Below are positions 20,658 to 28,917 of a DNA stretch of 64,000 bases, in pieces. This DNA comes from Methanococcoides sp. AM1 (GTDB taxonomy: Archaea > Halobacteriota > Methanosarcinia > Methanosarcinales > Methanosarcinaceae), in NCBI RefSeq assembly GCF_900774055.1, contig NZ_CAAGSW010000004.1:1-64000 (forward strand). Reading direction: 5' to 3'. Position numbers and translations under genes: made by a program. The notes under the pieces are model-generated. The model saw nothing but the letters and a program-made list of their open reading frames with translations. It did no database searches and had not been told where the DNA came from. Numbering within the stretch: position 1 is the stretch's first letter; the number at the start of each line of letters is the position of its first letter.

Positions 20658-20713
20658 AACTTGTAGGAAAAAGCAGGATAATCCTAAAATCCTATCATGC
20701 CAAACTATAATGT

Positions 20714-21226
20714 ATGCTTTCGGACAGGATAGTAGTTACCAAAGGTGATATTGTAGAACTGAATGTTGATGCAATCATTAATGCTGCCAACAATTCCCTT
20801 TTGGGAGGTGGCGGAGTGGATGGTGCCATACATTCAGCAGCAGGTCCTGAGCTTCTTGAAGAATGCAAAAGACTGAAAGGCTGTCCCACGGGAGAAGCAA
20901 AGATCACCTCCGGTTATGATCTTCCTGCAAAATGGGTAATACATACCGTTGGTCCGATCTGGAGGGGAGGAACTTACGGGGAAGATGAGATGCTGGCTCG
21001 CTGTTATCGTAATAGCCTGAAAGTAGCGGTAAGGAATGGTGTGAGGACGATAGCCTTTCCTTCAATAAGCACAGGTGCATATGGTTTTCCTGTAGAAAGA
21101 GCTTCTAGGATAGCAGTAAATGAGATCGCTGGTTTTCTTGGGAAGAACAGCTCTATAGAGAAAGTTCTGATAATTTGTTTTAATGACAGAGCATTTGATA
21201 GCTATTCACGTGCTCTTGAGGAATAG
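20714..21226 (+). CDS. Macrodomain protein (ADP-ribose hydrolase family)
   Basis: 170 residues covering a whole macrodomain: [36 protein letters not shown] and [16 protein letters not shown]. These are the ADP-ribose-binding loops of the O-acetyl-ADP-ribose/mono-ADP-ribose hydrolase group. It stands alone between convergent or unrelated genes. Confidence 0.9.
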   Translation: MLSDRIVVTKGDIVELNVDAIINAANNSLLGGGGVDGAIHSAAGPELLEECKRLKGCPTGEAKITSGYDLPAKWVIHTVGPIWRGGTYGEDEMLARCYRNSLKVAVRNGVRTIAFPSISTGAYGFPVERASRIAVNEIAGFLGKNSSIEKVLIICFNDRAFDSYSRALEE

Positions 21227-21304
21227 ATGGCATAAGGGGATGCGATCTACATTCATCTCTTCATTACAGTCTGTTGTAATAAGGGGCCGATTGATGTGAT
21301 TTAT

Positions 21305-21625
21305 TTAATCCTTATCCCATATTGCCAGAATTCCGCCAACTGTAAGTGAAGCTCCGGGATTGATCCACCATATCCAGAAGAATAGGCCAAATCCTATTAT
21401 GCCGGATACAAGCATCAATTTTCCTCCTTTTTTCATATCAGTTCTAGCAATATTCCCTCCTGCAATTCCTACCAATCCCACTATCAATGAAATCAGCCCA
21501 AAAAATATCATTGCCAGCAAAGAATCAGTCAGTGCGAATATTGTGTCGTAGAATATGACCAATGATGTTATCACTCCTAATGATCCTCCCAAGAAGCCTA
21601 AAGCGGTTTCAACTTTTATGCTCAT
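21305..21625 (-). CDS. DUF4064-type small membrane protein, paralog 1
   Basis: 106 residues with four predicted helices and the DUF4064-like start (VETALGFLGGSLGVI), a Gly-rich helix (LIVGLVGIAGGNIARTDMKKGGKLMLVSG is the shared core) and a short polar tail. Its start overlaps the stop of the next paralog by 4 nt (ATGA), so the row forms one coupled operon. Function unknown. Confidence 0.7.
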   Translation of the reverse strand: MSIKVETALGFLGGSLGVITSLVIFYDTIFALTDSLLAMIFFGLISLIVGLVGIAGGNIARTDMKKGGKLMLVSGIIGFGLFFWIWWINPGASLTVGGILAIWDKD

Positions 21626-21987
21626 GATATTTCCTTCCTGTTATCTTTCATTGCCATGATCCCCCCGGCAGTGAGCAGTATTCCTGGTATGATCCACCAA
21701 AAAGTGAAGAATAAAAAGAATCCGAGTATGCCGGATATCAGCATTAATTTGCCACCTTTTTTCATGTCTGATTTAGCAATAATTCCTCCGGCAATTCCCA
21801 CCAAACCTACTATCAGTGTAACTATTCCAAAAACCACCATAAATCCGAAGTCCTCTGGAGACGCATATGTTATGGAACCTCCGCCTGGCCAGATACCAGC
21901 CAGCACGATATAAAAGATGAAGGCTGACGCAAGGACTCCCAGAGAACCCCCGATAACTCCCAATGCTGTTTCAACTTTTGTGTTCAT
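21622..21987 (-). CDS. DUF4064-type small membrane protein, paralog 2
   Basis: 121 residues from the ATG at 21987, which overlaps the stop of the upstream paralog as ATGA; a longer frame to 22059 runs into that paralog and is unlikely. It shares VETALG, IVGLVGIAGG and SDMKKGGKLMLISG with paralog 1, so it arose by tandem duplication. Four helices. Function unknown. Confidence 0.7.
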   Translation of the reverse strand: MNTKVETALGVIGGSLGVLASAFIFYIVLAGIWPGGGSITYASPEDFGFMVVFGIVTLIVGLVGIAGGIIAKSDMKKGGKLMLISGILGFFLFFTFWWIIPGILLTAGGIMAMKDNRKEIS

Positions 21988-22349
21988 GAAAAATCCCCAC
22001 CGGCATCTTTCATTGCCAGAATCCCACCAGCAGTAAGTAATATTCCCGGTATGATCCACAATGCAAAGAGCAGGAAGAAACCAAATATACCTGATGCCAG
22101 CATTAATTTAGCACCTTTCTTTTTGTCCGTTCTAGCAACAACTGATCCGGCAATTCCTATCATGCCCAATGCCAGTGCTATGAGGCCAATGCCCAGGATT
22201 ATAAAGACTTCCATAGGAGCTGGAGGGTATTCTAAAATTCTACTGCCGAATCCTAAATTGAAAGCTGCAAACAAAAATAAGCATGCTGAAGCGGCAACTC
22301 CAAAAAATCCGCCAACGGTTCCTAATATTGTTGCAGCTTCTTTGCTCAT
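21984..22349 (-). CDS. DUF4064-type small membrane protein, paralog 3
   Basis: 121 residues, the most diverged of the three (AATILGTVGGFFGVAA, ALGMIGIAGSVVARTDKKKG). Overlaps the upstream PLDc_N gene by 4 nt. It carries the same four-helix pattern and PGILLTAGGILAMKD tail as paralog 2. Function unknown. Confidence 0.7.
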   Translation of the reverse strand: MSKEAATILGTVGGFFGVAASACLFLFAAFNLGFGSRILEYPPAPMEVFIILGIGLIALALGMIGIAGSVVARTDKKKGAKLMLASGIFGFFLLFALWIIPGILLTAGGILAMKDAGGDFS

Positions 22350-22636
22350 GATATTTCGCCCCTGTTGTCCTGAATTCTTACCAGATAGTAATACAATATC
22401 GCACCTATGAAATTCAGGAAAATTAAGGCAGCCGACCAGATCAATTTGTCATACTCTCCTTTGCCGGGGAAACTATCTGTCCCTCTTCGCAGACAGTCAG
22501 CCAACATGAAAAACCAGAAAACAAGAGCTATTAGGAATATTCCCCATAGCAGTTGGCCTATGTGATATGCAAAAACAATTATCGCAAAGAATACAATAAG
22601 TCCGGCAACTATCCATTCTGAATCACTTTTACTCAT
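22346..22636 (-). CDS. PLDc_N-type small membrane protein
   Basis: 96 residues from the ATG at 22636 (GGAAGG lies 8 nt upstream; another ATG is at 22642). Two helices, then a CLRRGTDSFPGKGEYDKLIW motif and a third helix ending ILYYYLVRIQDN. This matches the PLDc_N/cardiolipin-synthase N-terminal membrane domain, which often occurs alone. First gene of the four-gene overlapping minus-strand row. A close paralog is fused in frame to another domain at 23337-23753 on the opposite strand. Confidence 0.7.
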   Translation of the reverse strand: MSKSDSEWIVAGLIVFFAIIVFAYHIGQLLWGIFLIALVFWFFMLADCLRRGTDSFPGKGEYDKLIWSAALIFLNFIGAILYYYLVRIQDNRGEIS

Positions 22637-22863
22637 TTGCATTCATTCCCTTCCAATCATTTTCAATTTCATCATTTATTCATTTTAAGCGTCTTAACAC
22701 TATAACTGAAAATTTCATTATAAGAATCTTATGTCCATCCCATCAAATTATTATGTTAAATAGAATTTTTAATTAGTAGAAACATACCAAATTTTTGTAT
22801 AAAAAATAATTAATGACATATTTCTTATTTATTTTTGCTCAATGATAAAATAAATTAACAATG

Positions 22864-22897
22864 TATTTATAGTAAACATACATATGTTGACATATGT
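22864..22897 (+). promoter_or_regulatory. Promoter and palindromic operator of the HTH regulator
   Basis: A TATA-like element (TTTATAGT, about 22865-22872) lies 22-30 nt before the ATG at 22894, so the mRNA may be leaderless. Two copies of the self-complementary octamer ACATATGT (22880-22887 and 22890-22897) flank the expected start site, the second containing the ATG. This is a plausible autoregulatory site. Confidence 0.45.
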
Positions 22898-23340
22898 TCC
22901 TTCCAACAGGAGATAGACAGTTCGAGTTCTGGAAACTGCGAAGAAGTGGGTCCCGCAATATCAATATCGCACACTCATTCAATATCTCCAGGCAGGCAGT
23001 ATCCAGGGCACTTATTGGCATGGACAAACGTGTTGAAAATATATTGCTTGAGATGGCAAGGTCAAACCAGATCCATGTGGAGAGTATGAACGTTGAAAGG
23101 GGCATATTGTTCGGTCAGTCAATTCCTCTGAATGTTAGTGCCTTGATCTTTGTGTCTGAAAAACATGGTGTTCAGGTGTGGTATGAGCACGAAGGAGATT
23201 GCAATGAGTGCAGCAGGTACAAGGAATGCATGGAATTGCTCTGGGATTTTGCAGATGAGATGAAGATAAAGCTCGAACAGACGGACGATCCTACAAAACT
23301 GGCAGAGGAACTATTTGAGAAGTTGAGGGAGTTAGTATGA
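22894..23340 (+). CDS. HTH regulator with C-terminal Cys motif, DUF1673-associated
   Basis: 148 residues. Residues about 5-40 form a helix-turn-helix (GSRNINIAHSFNISRQAVSRAL). The centre has SALIFVSEKHGVQVWYEH and a CNECSRYKEC motif that could bind zinc. The end is helical. Proteins of this form are common in Methanosarcina and lie next to DUF1673 genes, as here: its stop overlaps the next ATG as ATGA. Likely a DNA-binding regulator of the downstream membrane genes; the signal is unknown. Confidence 0.75.
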   Translation: MFLPTGDRQFEFWKLRRSGSRNINIAHSFNISRQAVSRALIGMDKRVENILLEMARSNQIHVESMNVERGILFGQSIPLNVSALIFVSEKHGVQVWYEHEGDCNECSRYKECMELLWDFADEMKIKLEQTDDPTKLAEELFEKLRELV

Positions 23341-23460
23341 CAATAAATGTAGCAGAAACTATACGGAAATTCATGGGATGGTGTCCCAATACAACTATGG
23401 GAAAATCAAAATCATCTCAGCAGATTGATTTTGCAAACACTTCACTGAAACCTTCAGGAA
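23282..23460 (+). repeat. Imperfect 180-bp direct repeat, copy 1 (copy 2 at 24062-24240)
   Basis: Offset 780 bp. Each copy covers the last codons of the HTH gene, the ATGA overlap and the first 40 or so codons of a DUF1673 gene (MTINVAETIRK). Roughly 80-85% of bases match by eye. Confidence 0.85.
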
Positions 23461-23753
23461 TAATGAATAAAAGAAACTCAGAACGGACTATCGTTGGACT
23501 TATACCATTTTTCGCGATACTCGTTTTCACATATCACATCGGGCAACTATTATGGGGAATCATCCTAGTAGCCCTTGTTTTCTGGCTTTTCATGTTAGCC
23601 GACTGTCTGCAAAGAAGCACAGATCGTTTTCCCGGTAAAGGCGAATATGATAAAGTGATCTGGTCGATTGCCTTAATTTTCCTGAATTTCATAGGTGCAG
23701 TGTTGTATTACTGTCTGGTAAGGATTCAGGACAACCGGACCAAGATCTCATGA
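23337..23753 (+). CDS. Chimera: DUF1673 N-terminus fused to PLDc_N membrane protein
   Basis: 138 residues. The first 42 or so match the start of the DUF1673 protein at 24117 (MTINVAETIRK, MGWCPN, PSG). From Met at 23463 on it matches the 96-residue PLDc_N protein of 22346-22636 almost along its whole length (HIGQLLWG, FMLADCLQR, FPGKGEYDK, YYCLVRIQDN). The join is in frame and falls exactly at the start Met of the PLDc_N unit, so it could make a fusion protein or be read from the internal ATG. Confidence 0.75.
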   Translation: MTINVAETIRKFMGWCPNTTMGKSKSSQQIDFANTSLKPSGIMNKRNSERTIVGLIPFFAILVFTYHIGQLLWGIILVALVFWLFMLADCLQRSTDRFPGKGEYDKVIWSIALIFLNFIGAVLYYCLVRIQDNRTKIS

Positions 23754-23786
23754 ACATGAAAATCAAATAAGGGAAGCCTAAGACAA

Positions 23787-24023
23787 ATGAATCAAGAAAA
23801 TGAAATAAAAGCAACTATTGTTTCACTGATTGCAATTTCTTTGTTTATAGTATCCGCTTCAATTTATCTATTAGGTACTGATGTAGACTTACAGAGGACG
23901 ATTCTGATATCTTTAAGCATACTCGCTTTTGGAATAATTGGCATACTCGGTTTATTGAAAATCAGTAAAATTAAACGAGAAAAAGCTGATCGTGAAAGAA
24001 AATTGCCTAATCTGAATACATAA
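23787..24023 (+). CDS. Small two-helix membrane protein
   Basis: 78 residues with two predicted helices (residues about 9-28 and 37-57) and a basic tail (KISKIKREKADRERK). It lies inside the segment bounded by the 180-bp direct repeats, so it probably arrived with the PLDc_N unit. No known family recognised. Confidence 0.5.
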   Translation: MNQENEIKATIVSLIAISLFIVSASIYLLGTDVDLQRTILISLSILAFGIIGILGLLKISKIKREKADRERKLPNLNT

Positions 24024-24061
24024 TGTCCATTGAAAATAAGATTCGATCAAGGTTCAACGAC

Positions 24062-24120
24062 CGGACGATCCTACAAAAATGGCAGAAGAACTGTTTGAGA
24101 AATTGAGGAAATTGGTATGA
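24062..24120 (+). pseudogene. Duplicated 3' end of the HTH regulator gene
   Basis: These bases still encode DDPTKMAEELFEKLRKLV and a stop in the parental frame, matching the C-terminus of the regulator at 22894-23340, but nothing upstream remains. It keeps the ATGA overlap with the next gene, marking where the regulator once abutted this DUF1673 gene. Confidence 0.75.
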
Positions 24121-24240
24121 CAATAAATGTGGCAGAGACTATACGGAAAGTCATGGGTTGGTGTCCGAATAGAACATCAACGAGAATAAAATCACATCAG
24201 AATCTTGATTTTGTAAATAATTCACTCGAACCTTCAGGAA
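24062..24240 (+). repeat. Imperfect 180-bp direct repeat, copy 2
   Basis: Partner of 23282-23460. Together the copies bracket the PLDc_N fusion and the 78-residue membrane gene. Confidence 0.85.
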
Positions 24241-24857
24241 GAACAAACGTTAAACTTGTTCAATCTGGAAATGTCATATTCCCTGCAAATACTTCCCTGT
24301 TTTTCATCATCATTGTATCCGTTTTTAATATGGTCCTGTTTTTTGTAAGGGGCCAGGATTCTACCATCTTTATTCCCACCATTGTTGCAATGTGCCTCTT
24401 ATTTTACTTACTAGTAACAAAAATATTTCATTCAAACGTTTTAATTGATGAGAATGGGATCCATCTACAGTCTTTTGAGATGAAGTCTATTACACTAAAG
24501 TACAGAGAAATAACATCCGTCACATTAAATAAGCGAACTAGATCTACAGTTCTGATAACTCTACTACTCGTAATACCACTAACAGTTATTGTCTCATTAG
24601 CTGCTTATTCAGCAACAATACGCGGAGAGTGGCAAATGATCATATCTATTGTCTCGTTAGTGCCAGTATACCTGCTTGCAAAACATAAACTCGATAGGAA
24701 ATATCATGATATGGCTACACAATTATCCATCCAATATGAAAATAAAAACCGGTATACAAGATGGTATGAATCTATGTCTTATTATTCGATTGTAACTGAT
24801 GAGATGACAGCATCCAGAATTCAAGCTGCGATTGAACATTACAGGGGTGTACAGTAA
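24117..24857 (+). CDS. DUF1673 membrane protein
   Basis: 246 residues. N-terminal cytoplasmic stretch with the family hallmark MGWCPN and LEPSG, then two helix pairs (residues about 58-100 and 140-185) around a beta-rich segment (VLIDENGIHLQSF), and a C-terminal tail ending YSIVTDEMTASRIQAAIEHY. Known only from Methanosarcinales-type genomes; function unknown. Its stop abuts the next paralog. Confidence 0.75.
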   Translation: MTINVAETIRKVMGWCPNRTSTRIKSHQNLDFVNNSLEPSGRTNVKLVQSGNVIFPANTSLFFIIIVSVFNMVLFFVRGQDSTIFIPTIVAMCLLFYLLVTKIFHSNVLIDENGIHLQSFEMKSITLKYREITSVTLNKRTRSTVLITLLLVIPLTVIVSLAAYSATIRGEWQMIISIVSLVPVYLLAKHKLDRKYHDMATQLSIQYENKNRYTRWYESMSYYSIVTDEMTASRIQAAIEHYRGVQ

Positions 24858-25580
24858 ATGGTATCCTTTGAAAGTGTCAAAAGAATGATGGGATGGTGTC
24901 CAAATGCACCTTCAACGAAATTGAGATCACATCCGGCTCTTGATTTTGTGAATAAATCACTCGAACCTTCCGGCAGATCAAATACTAAATCTTTCCGATC
25001 TGCTAACGTAACATTTCCAACCAATAGCAGCTTGTATACTGCTTTCCTAATAATAGGATTTAGTATATTGCTTCATCTTCCTTCACGTCTTGATCTTTTG
25101 AATTATTTAATAATTCTGTCAGTGGCATATATTTTATGCTATTTCATTGTAGCCAGGAGCTTTCAGGCAAGCATTTTGGTCAATGATTCTGGTGTGCATT
25201 TAAGTTCCATCGGGCTGAAAAATATTACATTAAACCACAGTGAGATCGGGACCATCATTTCTAACAAGCTTGCACAGTACTCAAAGAAAACACTCCTGAT
25301 GTTGAAATGCATAGCTTTTGTAATCGTTTTTGCATTAGTTACACATATGGTTATGCTGGGAGAATGGCGAACAATCCTATCAATGGTCCCACTATTGCCA
25401 TTATCCCTGTTTGCATATCAAAAACAGAAAAAAGATTACTACAATTTGGACACACAATTGTACATCGAATACAAAAATAAGAAATGGTATAGATTGAGTC
25501 CTTATTATTCACTTATAACTGATGAGGCGACAGCATCCGAAATACAGGATGCTATTGAGCATTACGGGAAGACGCCGTAA
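24858..25580 (+). CDS. DUF1673 membrane protein, tandem paralog
   Basis: 240 residues, starting directly after the stop of the preceding paralog. It shares MGWCPNAPSTKLRSH, LEPSGRSN, ILVNDSGVHL and YSLITDEATASEIQDAIEHY. Same helix arrangement. Tandem duplication is clear. Function unknown. Confidence 0.75.
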   Translation: MVSFESVKRMMGWCPNAPSTKLRSHPALDFVNKSLEPSGRSNTKSFRSANVTFPTNSSLYTAFLIIGFSILLHLPSRLDLLNYLIILSVAYILCYFIVARSFQASILVNDSGVHLSSIGLKNITLNHSEIGTIISNKLAQYSKKTLLMLKCIAFVIVFALVTHMVMLGEWRTILSMVPLLPLSLFAYQKQKKDYYNLDTQLYIEYKNKKWYRLSPYYSLITDEATASEIQDAIEHYGKTP

Positions 25581-25623
25581 AATGCTGTCTTTTGAAAAGT
25601 CAAAAGAAAGGGGTGATGGCGGA

Positions 25624-26529
25624 TCACTCCACCATTTCCTCGTTCTCTTCTGACCAGACAGGCTGATTTATAGCAAAGAACTCAAGGTCAACATCCCCGG
25701 CATTCTCCGTGTATTGCTTTGAGTTTGCAGGTATGTGAACAAGCTTTCCTTTGCTCAGCTCAAATGGTACATCCTCTATGTAGAGGACCCCTTCGCCTTC
25801 AAGTACATAATATACTTCCGGATTATTCATCATGTGAGGTTCAATGGATTTCCCCGGTTTGATAATAACATGGGCAATACTGTAATTGACTTCCAGTTCT
25901 TTATTAACTGTTGCCGGGTGGAGCAAATTTCCAATAAAAACGTCTCCAAATCGGCTGAAATGTTCCAGATCCTCAACATCATTGGTATAGATATAATCAT
26001 TAACGTAGAATCCGGAATGCACAAGGTATGTCTGATTATCGATCGTAGTTCTCTTGACGAAAGTGGACTTCTTGGAAGGGACAGTCTCACCTGGTTTTGG
26101 CCAGTAATAATTGACCCATCCCTCTCCCTCTTCGCTTAAAGCGGTGTCAATGATAATCATACCCAACGGCTCACCGTTGTAGTCTTCAAGATCTAGCACG
26201 CTCCCACCTTCCCCACTTACCTTAGGAGGGAAAACAACACGTATTCCTTCAGTCTTCCAGACGGTGATGTAGGAATTATTATGGTACCACTGGCTGTCCT
26301 TTTGCCTGAATTCAGGAAATGCAAGCTCTCCTTTTTCACCTATCAGGTCGATAGCGGCATTGACTAGGGCTATTCTTTCCTGTTTCTGGGAATATAGCTC
26401 ACTCTGCTCTTCTACGATAATTAGATCATCCTGTTCACTAATGTCTGTACCTTCTGTTGATCCGACACAACCCATTCCAAGGGTTGATATAAGTAAAATA
26501 ATAATAAAAACGCCTGTTATTTTTTTCAT
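25624..26529 (-). CDS. Cupin-domain lipoprotein
   Basis: 301 residues with a lipoprotein signal: basic start, hydrophobic core and the lipobox LGMGC (Cys near residue 21), so it is exported and lipid-anchored. The last 100 residues are a cupin barrel (PGKSIEPHMMNNPEVYYVLEGEG and HIPANSKQYTENAG). The first cupin motif keeps one His and the Glu; the second lacks the usual His, so metal binding may be weak. The middle region has no clear family. Role unknown. Confidence 0.7.
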   Translation of the reverse strand: MKKITGVFIIILLISTLGMGCVGSTEGTDISEQDDLIIVEEQSELYSQKQERIALVNAAIDLIGEKGELAFPEFRQKDSQWYHNNSYITVWKTEGIRVVFPPKVSGEGGSVLDLEDYNGEPLGMIIIDTALSEEGEGWVNYYWPKPGETVPSKKSTFVKRTTIDNQTYLVHSGFYVNDYIYTNDVEDLEHFSRFGDVFIGNLLHPATVNKELEVNYSIAHVIIKPGKSIEPHMMNNPEVYYVLEGEGVLYIEDVPFELSKGKLVHIPANSKQYTENAGDVDLEFFAINQPVWSEENEEMVE

Positions 26530-26834
26530 CGGGTAATCACAGGTATACCAATCGTGATTTTCTATATTTGTATATTTCTAAAGTTCAAAATAATACATAT
26601 TTTTGGTACGTACCCATTGTCTTTTCTTTTTATGATGTGCTCACAATACAAGCCTGTCTATTCTAAAACATCTCTGTACTTGTAGCTCCATTGATGCGCA
26701 TTTACATTCAATTAATTGTATTATTTTACTCGAATAACTTCGAAACATTAAAGTATGGTTCTTGTTAACAATCACCATTATTCATCTTGCTACGTGTTAG
26801 CAAGCATCAATCAAAATAATGGCAAGTGGTAGTT
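26530..26834 (+). promoter_or_regulatory. Intergenic region with inverted repeat before the symporter
   Basis: 305 bp of AT-rich DNA between the cupin gene and the symporter unit. The only strong structure is a perfect 7-bp inverted repeat with a 5-nt spacer, CTTGCTA/TAGCAAG, at 26786-26804, 30 nt before the start of the small protein. It may be an operator or a leader hairpin. A GGCAAGTGG purine site follows. No other gene is seen. Confidence 0.45.
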
Positions 26835-26954
26835 ATGTTAGGTATCGATGATCCTCAAATATGGTTAGCATATGTCCTGTGTATTGTAAGTGCACTGGGA
26901 TGTATGGTATATGGAATTTTAAAGTGGAACGAAGAAGAGGACGAGGAGTGCTAA
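26835..26954 (+). CDS. Symporter small accessory protein (39 residues)
   Basis: A 39-codon gene: short polar start (MLGIDDPQIW), one membrane helix (about residues 11-28) and an acidic tail (KWNEEEDEEC). Its stop is 1 nt before the symporter ATG. This pattern matches the small accessory proteins found directly upstream of sodium/solute symporters in methanogens and bacteria. The spacing and composition make it a real gene, probably a membrane partner of the symporter. Confidence 0.75.
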   Translation: MLGIDDPQIWLAYVLCIVSALGCMVYGILKWNEEEDEEC

Positions 26955-26955
26955 G

Positions 26956-28548
26956 ATGGCGGTCAGTACTTCAACCCTGGGAATATTTGTCCTGATCTAT
27001 ATGCTCGCCGTGTTCTATTGCGGCTGGCTTGCATACAGGAGAACTAAAGAGGTCGACGACTACATGCTCGCCGGAAGGAACGTCAATCCTTACATTCTCG
27101 CACTTTCCTATGGTGCAGCCTTTATCAGTACAGCTGCGATCATCGGTTTTGGCGGTGTGACAGGAACGCTTGGCCTTGGAACCCTCTGGCTCGTGTTCAT
27201 GAATATCTTTGTGGGTATATTCATTGCATTCGTCGTTTTCGGTGCAAGGACAAGAAGGATCGGTGTGAACCTCAATGCTGTTACATTCCCTGAACTTCTG
27301 GGAAGACGTTTCCAGTCACGTTTCATTCAGGGTTATTCCGGCGCCCTTATCGCTGTGTTCATGCCTCTTTATGCAGGAATTGTCCTCATCGGTGGTGCGA
27401 GATTCATGGAAACCGCACTTTCTGTTGACTATGATATTGCCGTCCTTATCCTGACAGTTATTGTTGCTGCTTATGTTATCACAGGCGGATTGCTTGCGGT
27501 CATGTACACCGATGCACTTCAGGGAACCCTTATGCTCGGTGGTATGGCAGTTCTTCTCGCACTTACCTATGCAAAGCTTGGTGGTATCGTTGAAGCTCAT
27601 CAGGCACTCACGGATCTTGCACCTCTTGTACCTGAATCACTGGCAGCCGGTGGTCATCAGGGCTGGACAGCAATGCCGGTATTTGGTTCACCCATCTGGT
27701 GGACAATGGTGTCAACCATCATCCTTGGTGTTGGTATCGGTGTACTTGCACAGCCACAGCTTGCGGTCAGGTTCATGACCGTTGACAGTAAGAAATCCCT
27801 TAACAGGGCAGTCTTCGCTGGTGGTCCTTTCATCCTCATGATGGCAGGAGTCGCATACATCGTAGGTGGACTTTCCAACGTTTACTTCTTTAATACTACC
27901 GGAATGCTTGCTATTGAAGTTGCAAAAGGAAACATGGACGTTATCATGCCTGAATACATCAACAGTGCAATGCCTGAGATGTTCGTCATCGTCTTCATGA
28001 TAACCTTACTTGCAGCTGCAATGTCAACCCTGAGCTCACAGTTCCACACAATGGGAACAGCTATCGGACACGACTTCTATCGCGAGTTCCTGATGAAGGG
28101 TAATGCAAGAAAGACCGTTGACGTTACAAAGATCGGTATCTCAGTTGCCATCCTGATCAGTGTCATTCTTGCATACATTCTGCCGATCAGCATCATTGCA
28201 AGGGCTACTGCGATATTCTTCGGGCTTTGTGCAGCAGCTTTCCTCCCAACATACATGGGTGCACTCTTCTGGAAGAGAATGACAAAGGAAGGTGCAATTG
28301 CAAGCCTTGTTGTTGGTACTTTTAGCAGCCTTTTCTGGCTCACTTTCGTCCATGCAAAGGAAGCAGCCCCTCTTGGTATCTGCCAGGCTCTCTTTGGCAC
28401 AGAGACATTGCTCACAGGAACATGGACAGTTATCGATCCTATCCTTGTAGCAACCCCACTCGCAATGTTGGTTGCAGTTGGTGTAAGTCTTGTTACGACC
28501 CCACCAGCAGTGGATCACCTTGACAAGTGCTACGGAACTAAAAATTGA
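26956..28548 (+). CDS. Sodium:solute symporter (SSS family)
   Basis: 530 residues with about 13 predicted helices. SSS features are visible: YGAAFISTAAIIGFGG near the start, the VITGGLLAVMYTDALQG stretch, and AAAMSTLSSQFHTMGTA with the conserved Ser/Thr sodium-site region. It imports a small solute (amino acid, betaine, pantothenate or similar) with Na+. The nearest metabolic genes are the convergent hydantoinase and MtmB-like genes, which suggests a methylated nitrogen compound as cargo; this is inference. Confidence 0.88.
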   Translation: MAVSTSTLGIFVLIYMLAVFYCGWLAYRRTKEVDDYMLAGRNVNPYILALSYGAAFISTAAIIGFGGVTGTLGLGTLWLVFMNIFVGIFIAFVVFGARTRRIGVNLNAVTFPELLGRRFQSRFIQGYSGALIAVFMPLYAGIVLIGGARFMETALSVDYDIAVLILTVIVAAYVITGGLLAVMYTDALQGTLMLGGMAVLLALTYAKLGGIVEAHQALTDLAPLVPESLAAGGHQGWTAMPVFGSPIWWTMVSTIILGVGIGVLAQPQLAVRFMTVDSKKSLNRAVFAGGPFILMMAGVAYIVGGLSNVYFFNTTGMLAIEVAKGNMDVIMPEYINSAMPEMFVIVFMITLLAAAMSTLSSQFHTMGTAIGHDFYREFLMKGNARKTVDVTKIGISVAILISVILAYILPISIIARATAIFFGLCAAAFLPTYMGALFWKRMTKEGAIASLVVGTFSSLFWLTFVHAKEAAPLGICQALFGTETLLTGTWTVIDPILVATPLAMLVAVGVSLVTTPPAVDHLDKCYGTKN

Positions 28549-28575
28549 GAATTTATTATTGGGAAATTATGAGTT

Positions 28576-28625
28576 GCAGGCGATGTTAAAGCCTGCATCT
28601 GGCTTTTTTATTTCGTTTTTCTTTT
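28576..28625 (+). terminator. Hairpin and T-tract after the symporter
   Basis: Perfect stem GCAGGC (28576-28581) with GCCTGC (28591-28596), followed by several T runs up to about 28630. Confidence 0.7.
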
Positions 28626-28694
28626 TGTATTGTTGTGTTAAGTTCGGATTTGATCTTCCGCATGATTGTTTTGGGACATAGGTAATTATGAAAA

Positions 28695-28793
28695 ATGCAA
28701 CTTTTCAAAATTAATTTACTGCCCAGTTTTAGTTCACTTCTCGCAATCGGAGTTCTCGGTATGGTTTATAACATATTCAGAAGAAGGATTTAA
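28695..28793 (+). pseudogene. Remnant of a surface-protein C-terminal anchor
   Basis: A 32-codon frame with a Pro-Ser stretch, one membrane helix (SLLAIGVLGMVYNIF) and a basic end (RRRI). This looks like the C-terminal membrane anchor of a methanogen surface protein with the rest missing. A stop lies just upstream in frame. The rest of 28549-28917 holds the terminator and AT-rich DNA. Confidence 0.4.
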
Positions 28794-28917
28794 GTGCGAT
28801 ATTCAAAGATGCAGTTACTTTTATTTTTTTGATTAAAACGACTAAACCCAATAGATTAAAAAAATCAAATAAAAAGAGGATATAAATGCATCTTTCTAGC
28901 ATTCGCTTTCTTAATTC

